Of a DNA stretch of 64,000 nucleotides, positions 26,399 through 35,741 are shown piece by piece. A program made the translations under genes and the position numbers. Within the stretch, counting starts at the first letter, position 1. The number at the start of each line of letters is the position of its first letter. The notes below the pieces were generated by a model. That model worked only from the letters and a program-made list of their open reading frames with translations. It had not been told where the DNA came from and searched no databases. Origin of the DNA: JAJEFO01 sp022819605 (lineage in GTDB: Bacteria; Pseudomonadota; Alphaproteobacteria; Rhodobacterales; Rhodobacteraceae); NCBI GenBank assembly GCA_965221545.1, contig OZ244901.1, positions 4,278,001 through 4,342,000 on the forward strand. The letters run 5' to 3'.

Positions 26399-28764
26399 TC
26401 CGCGGCCCCGCTTGATCCAGGTCCGTGTGCACCCGTGTCGACCGGAGGCGTCGCCCCTCGGTTCGATGCGCCCTGCGATGCCAGCGTCTCGGGGTTTCTC
26501 AGCCAGACATCCCGCTGCGCAAACGGAATCTCGATGTCCTCTTCGGCAAAGCGCCGGACGATTTCATGGTTAATGCCCGACCGCACGGCCAGCCCGTAGT
26601 TTATGTCATCCAGAATGGCCCGGATCTCGAAATCCATGCTGTCGGCCCCAAATCCCCTGAAGATCACCGATGGAGCAGGATCCGTGGATATTTCCGGCTG
26701 CGCCTCGGCAATCTCGCGCAGGATTCTTTCGACCTTTGCCGGGTCCGTGCCATATGCCACCCCCACTGGAACAACGACCCGTCCGGTCAGGTTGCCGCGG
26801 GTCCAGTTCGTGACAGTGCCGGATATCAGGTCCCCGTTAGGCACGATCACGTCTTTCCGGTCGAAGGTCTCGATTCGGGTCGAGCGCACGCTGATTCGCC
26901 TCACGATGCCCATCTGCCCGCCGACCTCGACCCAGTCGCCTTCGCTGATCGGACGTTCGATCAGCAGGATGATGCCCGAGACGAAGTTGTTTATGATGTT
27001 CTGAAGGCCGAATCCGATGCCGACGCCCAGGGCGCCGATGACGATCGCAAGCGACGACAGGTCAATGCCGGCAGCGCTGACACCCGCCACGGCGGCAAGC
27101 GCAATTCCGACATACCCGGCACCGGAGACAATTGCGTTTCGTCCTCCCGCGTCAATTCGCGTTCGCGGCAGGACGCTGGTCCGCAACGTGCCCTGCACCA
27201 GCCGCGTCACCACGAAAACGACCGCAAAGACGAGAGCGAACGTGAGCAGATCGGTCGGCGAAATCAGCGAATCGCCCAACGCTACGCCGGTCCTGAACCT
27301 AGTCCACGCGTCAGCAAGATCCGTGCTTCGCGCACCCCAGATCAGCGCAAGCACCGGGAGTGCCGCCAGCGCAATGGAGAGGCTTGCAAGCACAGGCACC
27401 AAGGCCTGACGTGCCTCGGCGGCGTCAAGACCGCGCAGCAGGCCATAGACCGATCTCAAGGCATGATGGATGCTGATCAGCAAGGCCAAGAGCCCGAGGC
27501 TCAGTACCGACGGCAGCATGATTCCTCTTGCCAAGGCCTGCAGTCCGATGACCGCGACAACCGGACCGACAATTGCCACGGCCTGCACAGCACGCCAAAG
27601 AAGCTGCACGGCACCATGACCGAAAGCCGGATCCATGCCTTCCGACGTTCGGCCGACAGCGCTGGCAATGCTCCCGAGCCGCCACATCGCAATGCCGGTC
27701 AGGAGCAGAACCGGAAATGCCAGGACACCCGAGATGTCATCATCGATCTTCGCGGCCGCCGAAACCAGGTCGTGCAGCACTAGAATCCCGGCAAAGAGAC
27801 CCAGCAACGGTGCCAGGGCCCGAGCCCGCGCACGCTGGTCCTCGCCGAGCGACGGTCCGGTTCCTTCCGGCTCAAGCTTCGGAAACACCTGGCGGCCCAG
27901 CCAATGACCGATCACGGTGGCGGTGATCATCGCATTGACCCCGGCGGTCAATGCACGACCAGTCACGCCGAGCATGTCTGTCGAGACCAGCGCCCCGTTC
28001 AGGAGCGACACGCCGACCAGTGCCATCAGCACCGTGCCGAACGAAAGGAGGTAGTCGGACAATAGCCGCGCGTGCCCGGCTGACGCGGCCGCAACACGTG
28101 CGTGCAGCGCTGCGGCCACGCGCTCTCCTCGCGAAGCCAGTACGGCGGCGGCGATCAGGAACAGTGCGGCGATCACGATTCGTTGCCAGAATGCCGCATG
28201 ATCAAGCGTGCCAGGGCGACTTGCCGCGATTTCCGCCCGCGTCTCAGCCGCCACGTCGACAATCGCCGCCATCGCTCCGGACCAGAGTCTCGGGTCCAGA
28301 GGCGTTCGCGAAAGGTCGAACAAGCGGCCGGTCTGCCTTGCACGAATCCTCGAATCGATCTGTCTGATCAGTGCGTCTGCCCGGGCATGGGCCTCGTCCG
28401 CCCGAAGTCTTGGCGCGAGTGCTTCCTGCAATGCAGCTTCGAGAACGGTTCGACGCTCGGTCACCGAAGCGGATTCCGTCCCGCCCTCTGCGGGCGGCGG
28501 GCCCAGCGCATCAATCTGGGCCTGCAGCGCCTCCACATCAACAGCGTTCGCGTCCCTTGCGTCCACGAACTCGTCCCTCCATTCGGCCAAGGCGTTCCTG
28601 AGACTCTGGAGCCCGCTGTCAGGAAGCCGGTCCTTGCCCAAGCTCGTCTCAACGGCGCCTGCAAACTGGTCAAACCGCTCGAAGTCCGGCGCAACCTGCG
28701 CGACCGCCATGGACGTCACCAGGACCCAGCTGGCCAGGACCATCCAGAATGCAATGCGATTCAT
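26395..28764 (-). CDS. MscS-family mechanosensitive channel with DUF3772 N-terminal domain
   Basis: A 789-residue inner-membrane protein. It opens with a signal-like segment (MNRIAFWMVLASWVLVTSMAVA), then about 200 residues of periplasmic helices matching the DUF3772 type, about ten membrane spans, and the MscS core: LGVGIGFGLQNIINNFVSGI (pore helix), ERPISEGDWVEV, and RSTRIETFDRKDVIVPNGDL in the beta domain. It should open under membrane tension during osmotic downshock. The ATG at 28764 has a GAGG site; an ATG at 28776 overlapping the cysK stop is an alternative. It is co-transcribed with cysK and alaX. Confidence 0.88.
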   Translation of the reverse strand: MNRIAFWMVLASWVLVTSMAVAQVAPDFERFDQFAGAVETSLGKDRLPDSGLQSLRNALAEWRDEFVDARDANAVDVEALQAQIDALGPPPAEGGTESASVTERRTVLEAALQEALAPRLRADEAHARADALIRQIDSRIRARQTGRLFDLSRTPLDPRLWSGAMAAIVDVAAETRAEIAASRPGTLDHAAFWQRIVIAALFLIAAAVLASRGERVAAALHARVAAASAGHARLLSDYLLSFGTVLMALVGVSLLNGALVSTDMLGVTGRALTAGVNAMITATVIGHWLGRQVFPKLEPEGTGPSLGEDQRARARALAPLLGLFAGILVLHDLVSAAAKIDDDISGVLAFPVLLLTGIAMWRLGSIASAVGRTSEGMDPAFGHGAVQLLWRAVQAVAIVGPVVAVIGLQALARGIMLPSVLSLGLLALLISIHHALRSVYGLLRGLDAAEARQALVPVLASLSIALAALPVLALIWGARSTDLADAWTRFRTGVALGDSLISPTDLLTFALVFAVVFVVTRLVQGTLRTSVLPRTRIDAGGRNAIVSGAGYVGIALAAVAGVSAAGIDLSSLAIVIGALGVGIGFGLQNIINNFVSGIILLIERPISEGDWVEVGGQMGIVRRISVRSTRIETFDRKDVIVPNGDLISGTVTNWTRGNLTGRVVVPVGVAYGTDPAKVERILREIAEAQPEISTDPAPSVIFRGFGADSMDFEIRAILDDINYGLAVRSGINHEIVRRFAEEDIEIPFAQRDVWLRNPETLASQGASNRGATPPVDTGAHGPGSSGAAE

Positions 28765-28772
28765 GCGTGTCC

Positions 28773-29801
28773 TCATTCTGCAAAGACCTTCGGCAGTATG
28801 CGCTCGTCGCGCCCGATCCACGACGGTATGGGCAATCCCCGTTCGCGCAGGAAAGCCGGGTTGAAGAGCTTGGATTGATAGCGGTTGCCGAAATCGCAGA
28901 GAATCGTGACGATCGTGTGCCCTGGACCCATCTCGTGCGCCAGGCGCGTCGCGCCGGCAACGTTGATGCCGGTCGACCCGCCAAGGCAAAGGCCTTCCTT
29001 CTCAAGAAGGTCGAAAACGACCGGCAGGGCTTCGCTGTCCGGTATCTTGTACGCGAAGTCCGGCACGTAGCCTTCCAGGTTGGACGTGATCCGACCCTGC
29101 CCGATCCCCTCGGTGATCGAATCGCCGTCGGGCGGGTCCTGATCGGTGTAGAGCTTGTAAAGGCCCGAACCGTCCGGGTCGCTGAGACCAACCTTCACGC
29201 CCCGGGGCTGCAGCGCCTGAGCAACGCCTGCAAGCGTTCCGCCCGAGCCGACCGAACAAGTGAACCCGTCGATCTTGCCGCCGGTCTGTTCCCAGATCTC
29301 CGGGCCGGTGGTTTCCACATGCGCCTGGCGGTTCGCTACGTTGTCGAACTGGTTCGCCCATATCGCGCCATTGGGCTCGGTCGCGGCCAGGCGCTCGGCC
29401 AGGCGCCCGGAGTACTTCACGTAGTTGTTGGGGTTCTTGTACGGAACGGCCGGGACCTGCACCAACTCTGCCCCGCAGAGCTGGATCATGTCCTTCTTTT
29501 CCTGGCTTTGCGTTTCGGGAATCACGATGACCGTCCGAAACCCCATCGAGGCGCCCACAAGCGCAAGGCCGATGCCCGTGTTGCCGGCCGTACCCTCCAC
29601 GATCGTGCCTCCGGCCTTCAATGCACCCTTCGCCACCGCATCGCGAATGATGTACAATGCGGCGCGGTCCTTGACGGACTGGCCCGGGTTCAGGAACTCG
29701 GCCTTTCCGAGAATCTCGCAGCCGGTGGCTTCGGACGGGCCATTCAGCCGAATCAGCGGCGTGTTTCCAACGGTTTCGGCAAGGTCGCTGCGAACGGTCA
29801 T
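28773..29801 (-). CDS. cysK: Cysteine synthase (O-acetylserine sulfhydrylase)
   Basis: A 342-residue PLP enzyme that makes cysteine from O-acetylserine and sulfide. The PLP lysine lies in NPGQSVKDRAA, the substrate loop in EGTAGNTGIGLA, and the phosphate-binding glycines in GSGGTLAGV. The N-terminus (SDLAETVGNTPLIRL) fixes the start at ATG 29801, with AGGGG upstream; ATG 29807 is possible. The protein is longer than CysK of E. coli (323) because of a C-terminal extension ending IGRDERILPKVFAE. The alternative is a cystathionine beta-synthase-like relative. Confidence 0.9.
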   Translation of the reverse strand: MTVRSDLAETVGNTPLIRLNGPSEATGCEILGKAEFLNPGQSVKDRAALYIIRDAVAKGALKAGGTIVEGTAGNTGIGLALVGASMGFRTVIVIPETQSQEKKDMIQLCGAELVQVPAVPYKNPNNYVKYSGRLAERLAATEPNGAIWANQFDNVANRQAHVETTGPEIWEQTGGKIDGFTCSVGSGGTLAGVAQALQPRGVKVGLSDPDGSGLYKLYTDQDPPDGDSITEGIGQGRITSNLEGYVPDFAYKIPDSEALPVVFDLLEKEGLCLGGSTGINVAGATRLAHEMGPGHTIVTILCDFGNRYQSKLFNPAFLRERGLPIPSWIGRDERILPKVFAE

Positions 29802-29913
29802 CGGCATCCCCTGAGGTCTTGCAACCGTCCTAGTGGCGCAAGACGCCGGATTCAATCGGGCCAACGCATTTTCCCGCTTCGGCATCATGATCGCATCGTC
29901 CAGGCGTCCGGCA

Positions 29914-31599
29914 TCAGGAGAACTTCCGGAAGACCTTGGGCAATTCCTCCGACAGGTCATCGGCCACAAGTCCGGGCCCGAACGAAATCGCGCATTCGGT
30001 ATGCATCCATGCGGCGGTTTCGGCCGCTTCCGAAGGCGCAAATCCGCGGGCAAGAAGGCCAGCGACGAAGCCCGCCAGGACATCGCCCGAGCCGGCAGTG
30101 GCAAGCCAAGGCGCGTACCGCTCTCGAACGCTCGAGTTCATCACGCAACGACCGCTCGAATCCGAAATCACGGTATCCGGACCCTTGAAGAGGATCGTGC
30201 AGCCTGCACGCCGAGCCGCCTCGCGGGTCGCGTCAATCTTGGAATACGCGGGTCCGGCAGTCGCGGGAGCCGCGAGTCTCTCTGCTATGTCCGGGAACAG
30301 ACGCCCGAACTCACCTGCATGAGGGGTGAGAACACAGTCTTCATGAAGCGCGTCGAAAAGAATTTTGGGTTCCTCACCGAAGCAGGTCAGCGCATCGGCG
30401 TCGAGAACGACCGGTCGACCTCCTTCCAAGTCACCCTCCGGCCCGAATGCACCACTGTTCGGCATCGTGCTTCCGCCGTTCCGCACGATTCGTGATCGGG
30501 GAGCGGCAAGTGCCGTCTCGACAAGTGCCCGCGCGCCCGTTCCGACCCCGAGGCCGGGGCCAAGGCAAAGTGCGGTGAGCCTGTCGTCTTGAAGGGCTTC
30601 GCGAAGGGCATCAGCATCATCCAGCACGCGGCACATGACGGCAGTCGTCTGGCCCGCCACTTCCGCGAGCGCGGCCTCCGGACATGCAATCGTGACAAGG
30701 CCCGCGCCGATTCTAAGCGCACCGCGCGCCGCGAGCCGAGCGGCCCCGGTTCGGCCTGGACCGCCTGACAGTACCAAGGCGTGCCCATGGTCGTACTTGT
30801 GGCCTCTGACTTTCCTCAGCCGGTATGGATCAACGCCGGCACCAGCCAGTCGAGTGCCCGTCGCAGGAGTGGGTGCCGCGTTCGCGCCTGCAGGCCGGGC
30901 ACCATCAAGGCCCAGGGATGCCACCGACAGCGCGCCGCACAAGTCCATGCCCCGCTCCAGGAAGTGACCGCACTTGGGCGCATGAAACGTCACCGTCAGG
31001 TCAGCCCGGATGCTTGCCCCCAGGACACGCCCGCTGTCGGAGCAAAGCCCGCTCGGGACGTCCACCGCAACGACCCGGAAAGGCCGTCCGTGGCTCGGCT
31101 CTTCGCGATCGCTTCCGTCAGCGGAATAGCCGCCCCAGCATTCCAGTTCATCGCTGAAAGGCGAACCGAGCGGTCGGCACAGCCCGGTTCCGAAGAGAGC
31201 ATCGACCAGAAGGTCGGGATGCGACCCGGCTTTGAGGGAGACATCGGCGCTGCCTGTCCGCAAGCCGGGCTCGGTTCCGGAAAGCTGGCGCCATTTCTCG
31301 TAGATCGTCTTCGCGTCCGGCGGCAACTTCCCGGGAGAGCCAAGGAGCGAAGCCTCGACCTCCCAGCCCCATTCCTTCAGCAGCCGTGCCACGACAAACC
31401 CGTCGCCGCCGTTGTTGCCGGGGCCGCACAGCACACGTGCGCGATGCGGCGTACTGGCCAGATCCGGCCATTCCTCGAAGATCGCCTCCACTACGCCCCT
31501 GCCGGCCCGTTCCATGAGTTCAAGCCCCGTGACCTCTCCGCTCGACATGGCGGCCTGCTCAACGGCTCGCATTTCTTCGGCGGTCAGAATGTCGGTCAC
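29914..31599 (-). CDS. nnr: Bifunctional NAD(P)H-hydrate repair enzyme Nnr
   Basis: A 561-residue fusion of two repair activities. Residues 1-215 or so are the YjeF_N epimerase domain (CGPGNNGGDGFVVARLL, VDALFGTGL). About 250-561 is the ribokinase-fold dehydratase, with SGGPGRTGAARLAARGALR, VLTPHAGEFGRLF and the GSGDVLAG motif near the C-terminus. The start is GTG at 31599. The order nnr-glnB-glnA is common in Rhodobacterales, although nnr is here transcribed away from glnB. Confidence 0.92.
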   Translation of the reverse strand: MTDILTAEEMRAVEQAAMSSGEVTGLELMERAGRGVVEAIFEEWPDLASTPHRARVLCGPGNNGGDGFVVARLLKEWGWEVEASLLGSPGKLPPDAKTIYEKWRQLSGTEPGLRTGSADVSLKAGSHPDLLVDALFGTGLCRPLGSPFSDELECWGGYSADGSDREEPSHGRPFRVVAVDVPSGLCSDSGRVLGASIRADLTVTFHAPKCGHFLERGMDLCGALSVASLGLDGARPAGANAAPTPATGTRLAGAGVDPYRLRKVRGHKYDHGHALVLSGGPGRTGAARLAARGALRIGAGLVTIACPEAALAEVAGQTTAVMCRVLDDADALREALQDDRLTALCLGPGLGVGTGARALVETALAAPRSRIVRNGGSTMPNSGAFGPEGDLEGGRPVVLDADALTCFGEEPKILFDALHEDCVLTPHAGEFGRLFPDIAERLAAPATAGPAYSKIDATREAARRAGCTILFKGPDTVISDSSGRCVMNSSVRERYAPWLATAGSGDVLAGFVAGLLARGFAPSEAAETAAWMHTECAISFGPGLVADDLSEELPKVFRKFS

Positions 31600-32154
31600 A
31601 ACCGCGCCTCGCGTAGCGGCAGTTGCTCCACACTTGGACGTTCAGGCTCTGGCATTGCCCCGCTCCGGTAGTCTTGCAGGCCCATACTGATTTAGCCGAG
31701 CGCGCTTGAACAGTCACGCCTTGATCACTTTCGTCGCATCGCGTGTGCATTGATCGATGCGTTCGGGAATCTCGTGCGACCCAGTCCGGGCGAATCTCAT
31801 GTTCCAGGCTTGGTCGCAGCAGCCCGGGCTGCAGTGGCAATCCGACCACGCCATGCGCTGTCGGCAGGCATTTCCGGAAGCACTTCCGTTCCGACAAGCC
31901 AGCGGACTCGCAATTCGTCCCCTGCCCGGAACCGTTGCACTTGACCCGCCGCCAAGTGCGTGCGAGCAATCGGCCGACGAGAATTGCGGATGACGTTCAT
32001 GCGTTCCAAAACGGGCGGATTTTCAGGCGGTGCGCCTAAAAAACGGGCAGATGGACCTTTGGCACATTCCATCCAAGCGCGACTTCCGGTTGCCGCAATT
32101 GCGGGCACAGGCTGCGCATGATGATTGATGCCAGATGCACAAGGGGGCAACGCC
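31600..32154. other. 555-bp divergent spacer between nnr and glnB
   Basis: No conserved gene is visible. It must hold the glnB promoter and the nnr promoter. A small hairpin AGGCG-GTG-CGCCT followed by A6 is at about 32023-32041. A TGGCAC at 32069-32074 recalls a sigma-54 -24 element but lacks the GC at the right distance. Confidence 0.35.
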
Positions 32155-32493
32155 ATGAAGAAAATTGAGGCAATCATCAAACCGTTCAAGCTTGATGAGG
32201 TCAAGGAAGCACTGCAGGATGTCGGAGTTCAGGGCATATCCGTGGTCGAAGTGAAGGGATTCGGACGCCAGAAAGGCCACACCGAGCTCTATCGAGGCGC
32301 CGAATATGTCGTGGATTTCCTACCCAAGGTGAAGGTCGAGGTCGTGCTTCCCTCTGACCAGGTCGACGCAGCCGTCGAGGCCATCGTCGGCGCGGCCAAG
32401 ACCGACAAGATCGGAGACGGAAAGATTTTCGTCAGCGACATCAGCGAAGCCATCCGGATCCGGACGGGAGAGTCCGGGGCGGAAGCGCTGTGA
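32155..32493 (+). CDS. glnB: Nitrogen regulatory protein P-II
   Basis: A 112-residue PII signal protein. It senses 2-oxoglutarate and ATP/ADP and controls GlnE, NtrB and other targets. The N-terminus MKKIEAIIKPFKLDEVKEAL, the T-loop with Tyr51 in RGAEYVVDF (uridylylation site) and the GDGKIFV B-loop region are all intact. The ATG at 32155 has AGGGGG upstream and gives the standard length; an ATG 30 bp earlier does not. glnA follows after 38 bp, the usual operon. Confidence 0.97.
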   Translation: MKKIEAIIKPFKLDEVKEALQDVGVQGISVVEVKGFGRQKGHTELYRGAEYVVDFLPKVKVEVVLPSDQVDAAVEAIVGAAKTDKIGDGKIFVSDISEAIRIRTGESGAEAL

Positions 32494-32531
32494 TCATTCA
32501 GCAGCCAGAGTAAGGACAGGAGGACCGCTCC

Positions 32532-33938
32532 ATGAGCAACAAGGACGTCTTGCAGACGATCAAGGACGAAGAGGTGGAATACGTGGACATTCGGTTCACG
32601 GATCCTCGTGGCAAGCTTCAGCACGTGACCGTGCTCGCCGACGAGGTGGACGAGGACTTCCTTGAGGAAGGGCTCATGTTCGACGGTTCCTCCATCGCAG
32701 GCTGGAAGTCGATCGACCAGTCCGACATGAAGCTGATGCCCGACACCTCGAGCGCGTACATGGATCCGTTCTTCGCGGAGACGACGCTGGCAGTCCACTG
32801 CTCGGTCGTGGAACCGGATACCGGCGAACACTACGAGCGCGATCCGCGCGGGACGGCCGAGAAAGCCGAAGCCTATCTCAAGTCCAGCGGGATCGGCGAC
32901 GAGTCATTCTGGGGACCGGAAGCCGAGTTCTTCATCTTTGACGATGTCCGCTATTCGGTCGAAATGAACAAGGTCAGCTATGAGGTCGACGCGATCGACG
33001 GGTCTTGGAACACCGATACCGAGTACGAAATGGGCAACACGGGCCACCGTCCCGGCATCAAGGGCGGCTATTTCCCGGTTCCTCCGGTGGACGACGCCCA
33101 GGACATCCGCTCGGAAATGCTCTCGACGATGAAGCGCATGGGCATGAAGGTCGACAAGCACCACCACGAAGTGGCTTCGTGCCAGCACGAGCTTGGCCTC
33201 ATCTTCAGTTCGCTTACCGATCAGGGAGACAATCTGCAAAAGTACAAGTACGTCATCCACCAGGTGGCGCATGCGTACGGCAAGTCGGCCACGTTCATGC
33301 CCAAGCCGATCGCGGGCGACAACGGCACGGGCATGCACGTGAACCAGTCGATCTGGAAGGATGGAAAGCCGCTCTTCGCGGGAGACCGGTATGCCGATCT
33401 CAGCCAGGAGGCGCTCTACTATATCGGCGGCGCGCTCAAGCACGCGAAGGCGCTCAACGCCTTCACCAATCCGGCGACGAACTCCTACAAGCGCTTGATT
33501 CCGGGTTTCGAGGCTCCGGTTCTGAGGGCGTATTCGGCTCGGAACCGCTCGGCGTCGTGCAGGATTCCGTGGACCGAGAGTCCGAAAGCCAAGCGCGTGG
33601 AAGTTCGCTTCCCCGATCCCGCAGCGAACCCCTATCTCGCGTTTGCATCGCTCCTGATGGCCGGTCTCGACGGCATCAAGAACAAGATCGACCCTGGCGA
33701 TCCGATGGACAAGGATCTCTACGATCTGCCCCCTGAAGAGCTGGAGGGGATCCCAACGGTCTGCGCAAGCCTTCGCGAGGCGATGGCAGAACTGGAAGCC
33801 GACATGGACTTCCTGCTTCAGGGAGACGTCTTCACCCGCAGCCAGATCGAGGGCTACATGGAACTCAAATGGGAAGAGATTTACGCCTACGAGCACACGC
33901 CTCACCCGGTCGAGTTCAAGATGTACTACAGCTGTTGA
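32532..33938 (+). CDS. glnA: Glutamine synthetase type I
   Basis: A 468-residue dodecameric glutamine synthetase that makes glutamine from glutamate, ammonia and ATP. Motifs in order: FDGSSIAGWK, GPEAEFFIFD, GDNGTGMHVNQS, NSYKRLIPGFEAP, RSASCRIP and the adenylylation region KDLYDLPPEEL with the regulatory tyrosine. A ribosome site AGGAGG precedes the ATG. It is co-transcribed with glnB. No truncation or odd residue is seen. Confidence 0.97.
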   Translation: MSNKDVLQTIKDEEVEYVDIRFTDPRGKLQHVTVLADEVDEDFLEEGLMFDGSSIAGWKSIDQSDMKLMPDTSSAYMDPFFAETTLAVHCSVVEPDTGEHYERDPRGTAEKAEAYLKSSGIGDESFWGPEAEFFIFDDVRYSVEMNKVSYEVDAIDGSWNTDTEYEMGNTGHRPGIKGGYFPVPPVDDAQDIRSEMLSTMKRMGMKVDKHHHEVASCQHELGLIFSSLTDQGDNLQKYKYVIHQVAHAYGKSATFMPKPIAGDNGTGMHVNQSIWKDGKPLFAGDRYADLSQEALYYIGGALKHAKALNAFTNPATNSYKRLIPGFEAPVLRAYSARNRSASCRIPWTESPKAKRVEVRFPDPAANPYLAFASLLMAGLDGIKNKIDPGDPMDKDLYDLPPEELEGIPTVCASLREAMAELEADMDFLLQGDVFTRSQIEGYMELKWEEIYAYEHTPHPVEFKMYYSC

Positions 33939-33961
33939 AGACATTCAGGGACGATCCGAAA

Positions 33962-33993
33962 GAAGAAGGGTGCCTCGCGAGGCACCCTTCTTC
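33962..33993. terminator. 32-nt perfect palindrome after glnA
   Basis: The sequence is self-complementary over 16 bp on each side of a central CGCG. It begins 24 bp after the glnA stop and ends with CTTCTTC. This is the expected place for the glnBA terminator; the perfect symmetry would also work on the other strand. Confidence 0.7.
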
Positions 33994-34203
33994 GCTTCTG
34001 GCGAGTGCGTATAACGGTTGCGGCGACACGAACCCGCACTTTCGTCCCGCCCCCCCCGGGACTTGTACATGGCAGCATCGCTTTCACATCAGAGTGAAGC
34101 GGCGCGATTGGACATTGGCTTGAAAGCACCGCTCTCTATCTGAAATGCTGCCAATCAAACGTCGTACCTGGTTCGACGCAAACTTGATCGTATGGAGGAA
34201 AGC

Positions 34204-35664
34204 GTGAAAGATCTTGTATTCGCCCCGTCGCGCATGCCCGGATTGGCGGCGCTTGGGTCTCTCGTTCTTGGTGCCGCGCTGGTTCTGGCGCAGGCAATCG
34301 CAGCTTCGGCGCAGTCACGGCCTGACACGTTTGCCGAGCTTGCCGAGGAGGTCAGCCCGGCCGTCGTGAACATTACAACATCCGCCAAGGTGGCCACCGC
34401 GATGCAGCCCGGCCCGATCGTGCCTGAAGGCTCCCCGCTCGAGGAGTTCTTCCGCGACTTCATGGAGCGCAACGACCCCGGCGGCGATCGCCCGCGACGC
34501 GGCCAGGCCCTGGGGTCCGGATTCGTGATCTCGGAAGACGGCTACATCGTCACCAACAGGCATGTCATTCAGTCTGCCGACAAGATCCTGATCGAGTTCT
34601 TCGAGGGATTTGAACTCGAAGCCGAGATCGTAGGCACCGATGCCAATACCGATCTCGCCCTTCTGAAGGTCGAAAGTGAAAGGCCTCTCAAGCATGTCAG
34701 TTGGGGCGACAGCGAGAAAGCCCGTGTCGGTGACTGGGTCATGGCCATGGGGAACCCGCTGGGACAGGGCTTTTCCGTTTCTGTCGGCATCGTTTCCGCC
34801 CGAGGCCGAGCGCTCGCGGGAAGCTACGACGACTTCATCCAGACCGACGCTGCCATCAACCAAGGCAACTCGGGCGGCCCATTGTTCAACATGGATGGCG
34901 ACGTGATCGGCGTGAATACCGCGATCCTTTCGCCCACCGGCGGTTCGATCGGCATCGGATTCGCAATGTCGGCAAGCGTGGCGCAAAACGTGATCGAACA
35001 GTTGCGCGACTACGGCGAAACCCGGCGCGGATGGCTGGGTGTCCGCATCCAGGACGTTTCTGCTGATCTTGCGGAAGGTCTCGGACTTGCCGAGGTTCGC
35101 GGCGCGCTCGTAACGGATGTTCCAGAGGGTCCCGCAATGAGCGCCGGAATCGAAACCGGCGACGTCATCCTTTCCTTCGACGGCGTTGAAGTCGACGATA
35201 CGCGCGGTCTCGTGCGCCAGGTCGGCGGGGCAGCTGTCGGCAAGGAGGTTCGCATCAAGGTCTTCCGGGAAGGAGAGTTCCTGACGCTCAAGGTCACTCT
35301 CGGACGCCGCGAGAACGCCGAGGGCGCCATTCCAGCTTCGGCGAATGCCGCGGACCCGACGTCCGGCAAGCATCTTGGCTTGACGCTTTCCGAACTGACC
35401 GACGCGCTTCGCGAACAACTCGGCCTTCCGGAAACCGCCGAAGGCCTTATCATTCAGGACGTGGTCGAAGACAGCTCGGCTTACGAAAAGGGCCTTCGCA
35501 TCGGAGACCTGATCATCGAGGCCGGGCAGGAAGAAATCAGCAGCGTTGCCGAGTTCGAGGCCAAGATCGAGGACACCCGCGAAGCAGGCCGGAAGACGAT
35601 CGTGATCCTGGTGCAGCGGGACGGCGACCCGCGCTTCGTGGCCCTGCCGCTCGAAAGCGGATAG
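34204..35664 (+). CDS. Do-type periplasmic serine protease (DegP/DegQ/HtrA family)
   Basis: A 486-residue protease-chaperone of the cell envelope. A signal sequence runs over the first 37 residues (hydrophobic ALGSLVLGAALVLAQAIAASA). The catalytic triad is visible as His in VTNRHV, Asp in NTDLALLK and Ser in GNSGGPLF. Two PDZ domains follow, the first beginning RRGWLGVRIQDV and the second KHLGLTLSELTD. The GTG at 34204 is preferred because GGAGGAAA lies just before it; an in-frame ATG at 34192 would include that site. It stands alone, flanked by hairpins on both sides. Confidence 0.92.
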   Translation: MKDLVFAPSRMPGLAALGSLVLGAALVLAQAIAASAQSRPDTFAELAEEVSPAVVNITTSAKVATAMQPGPIVPEGSPLEEFFRDFMERNDPGGDRPRRGQALGSGFVISEDGYIVTNRHVIQSADKILIEFFEGFELEAEIVGTDANTDLALLKVESERPLKHVSWGDSEKARVGDWVMAMGNPLGQGFSVSVGIVSARGRALAGSYDDFIQTDAAINQGNSGGPLFNMDGDVIGVNTAILSPTGGSIGIGFAMSASVAQNVIEQLRDYGETRRGWLGVRIQDVSADLAEGLGLAEVRGALVTDVPEGPAMSAGIETGDVILSFDGVEVDDTRGLVRQVGGAAVGKEVRIKVFREGEFLTLKVTLGRRENAEGAIPASANAADPTSGKHLGLTLSELTDALREQLGLPETAEGLIIQDVVEDSSAYEKGLRIGDLIIEAGQEEISSVAEFEAKIEDTREAGRKTIVILVQRDGDPRFVALPLESG

Positions 35665-35687
35665 GAGCACCGGACGGGGACCGGAGA

Positions 35688-35712
35688 GGGCGCCTGCGGG
35701 CGCCCCTTCTCT
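35688..35712 (+). terminator. Terminator after the Do-type protease gene
   Basis: GGGCGCC, loop TGCG and GGCGCCC form a 7-bp stem, followed by CTTCTCTT. It begins 23 bp after the protease stop and sits between two convergent genes. Confidence 0.65.
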
Positions 35713-35741
35713 TGATGCGGATGCCGGAAGATTCGGCGACG

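Noticed and set aside
26425..27783. A 452-codon plus-strand frame over the MscS gene
   Set aside because: Antisense shadow; composition and lack of motifs argue against a protein.
32069..32090. Sigma-54 promoter in front of glnB
   Set aside because: TGGCAC is present but the GC of the -12 element is not at the required 10-bp spacing.
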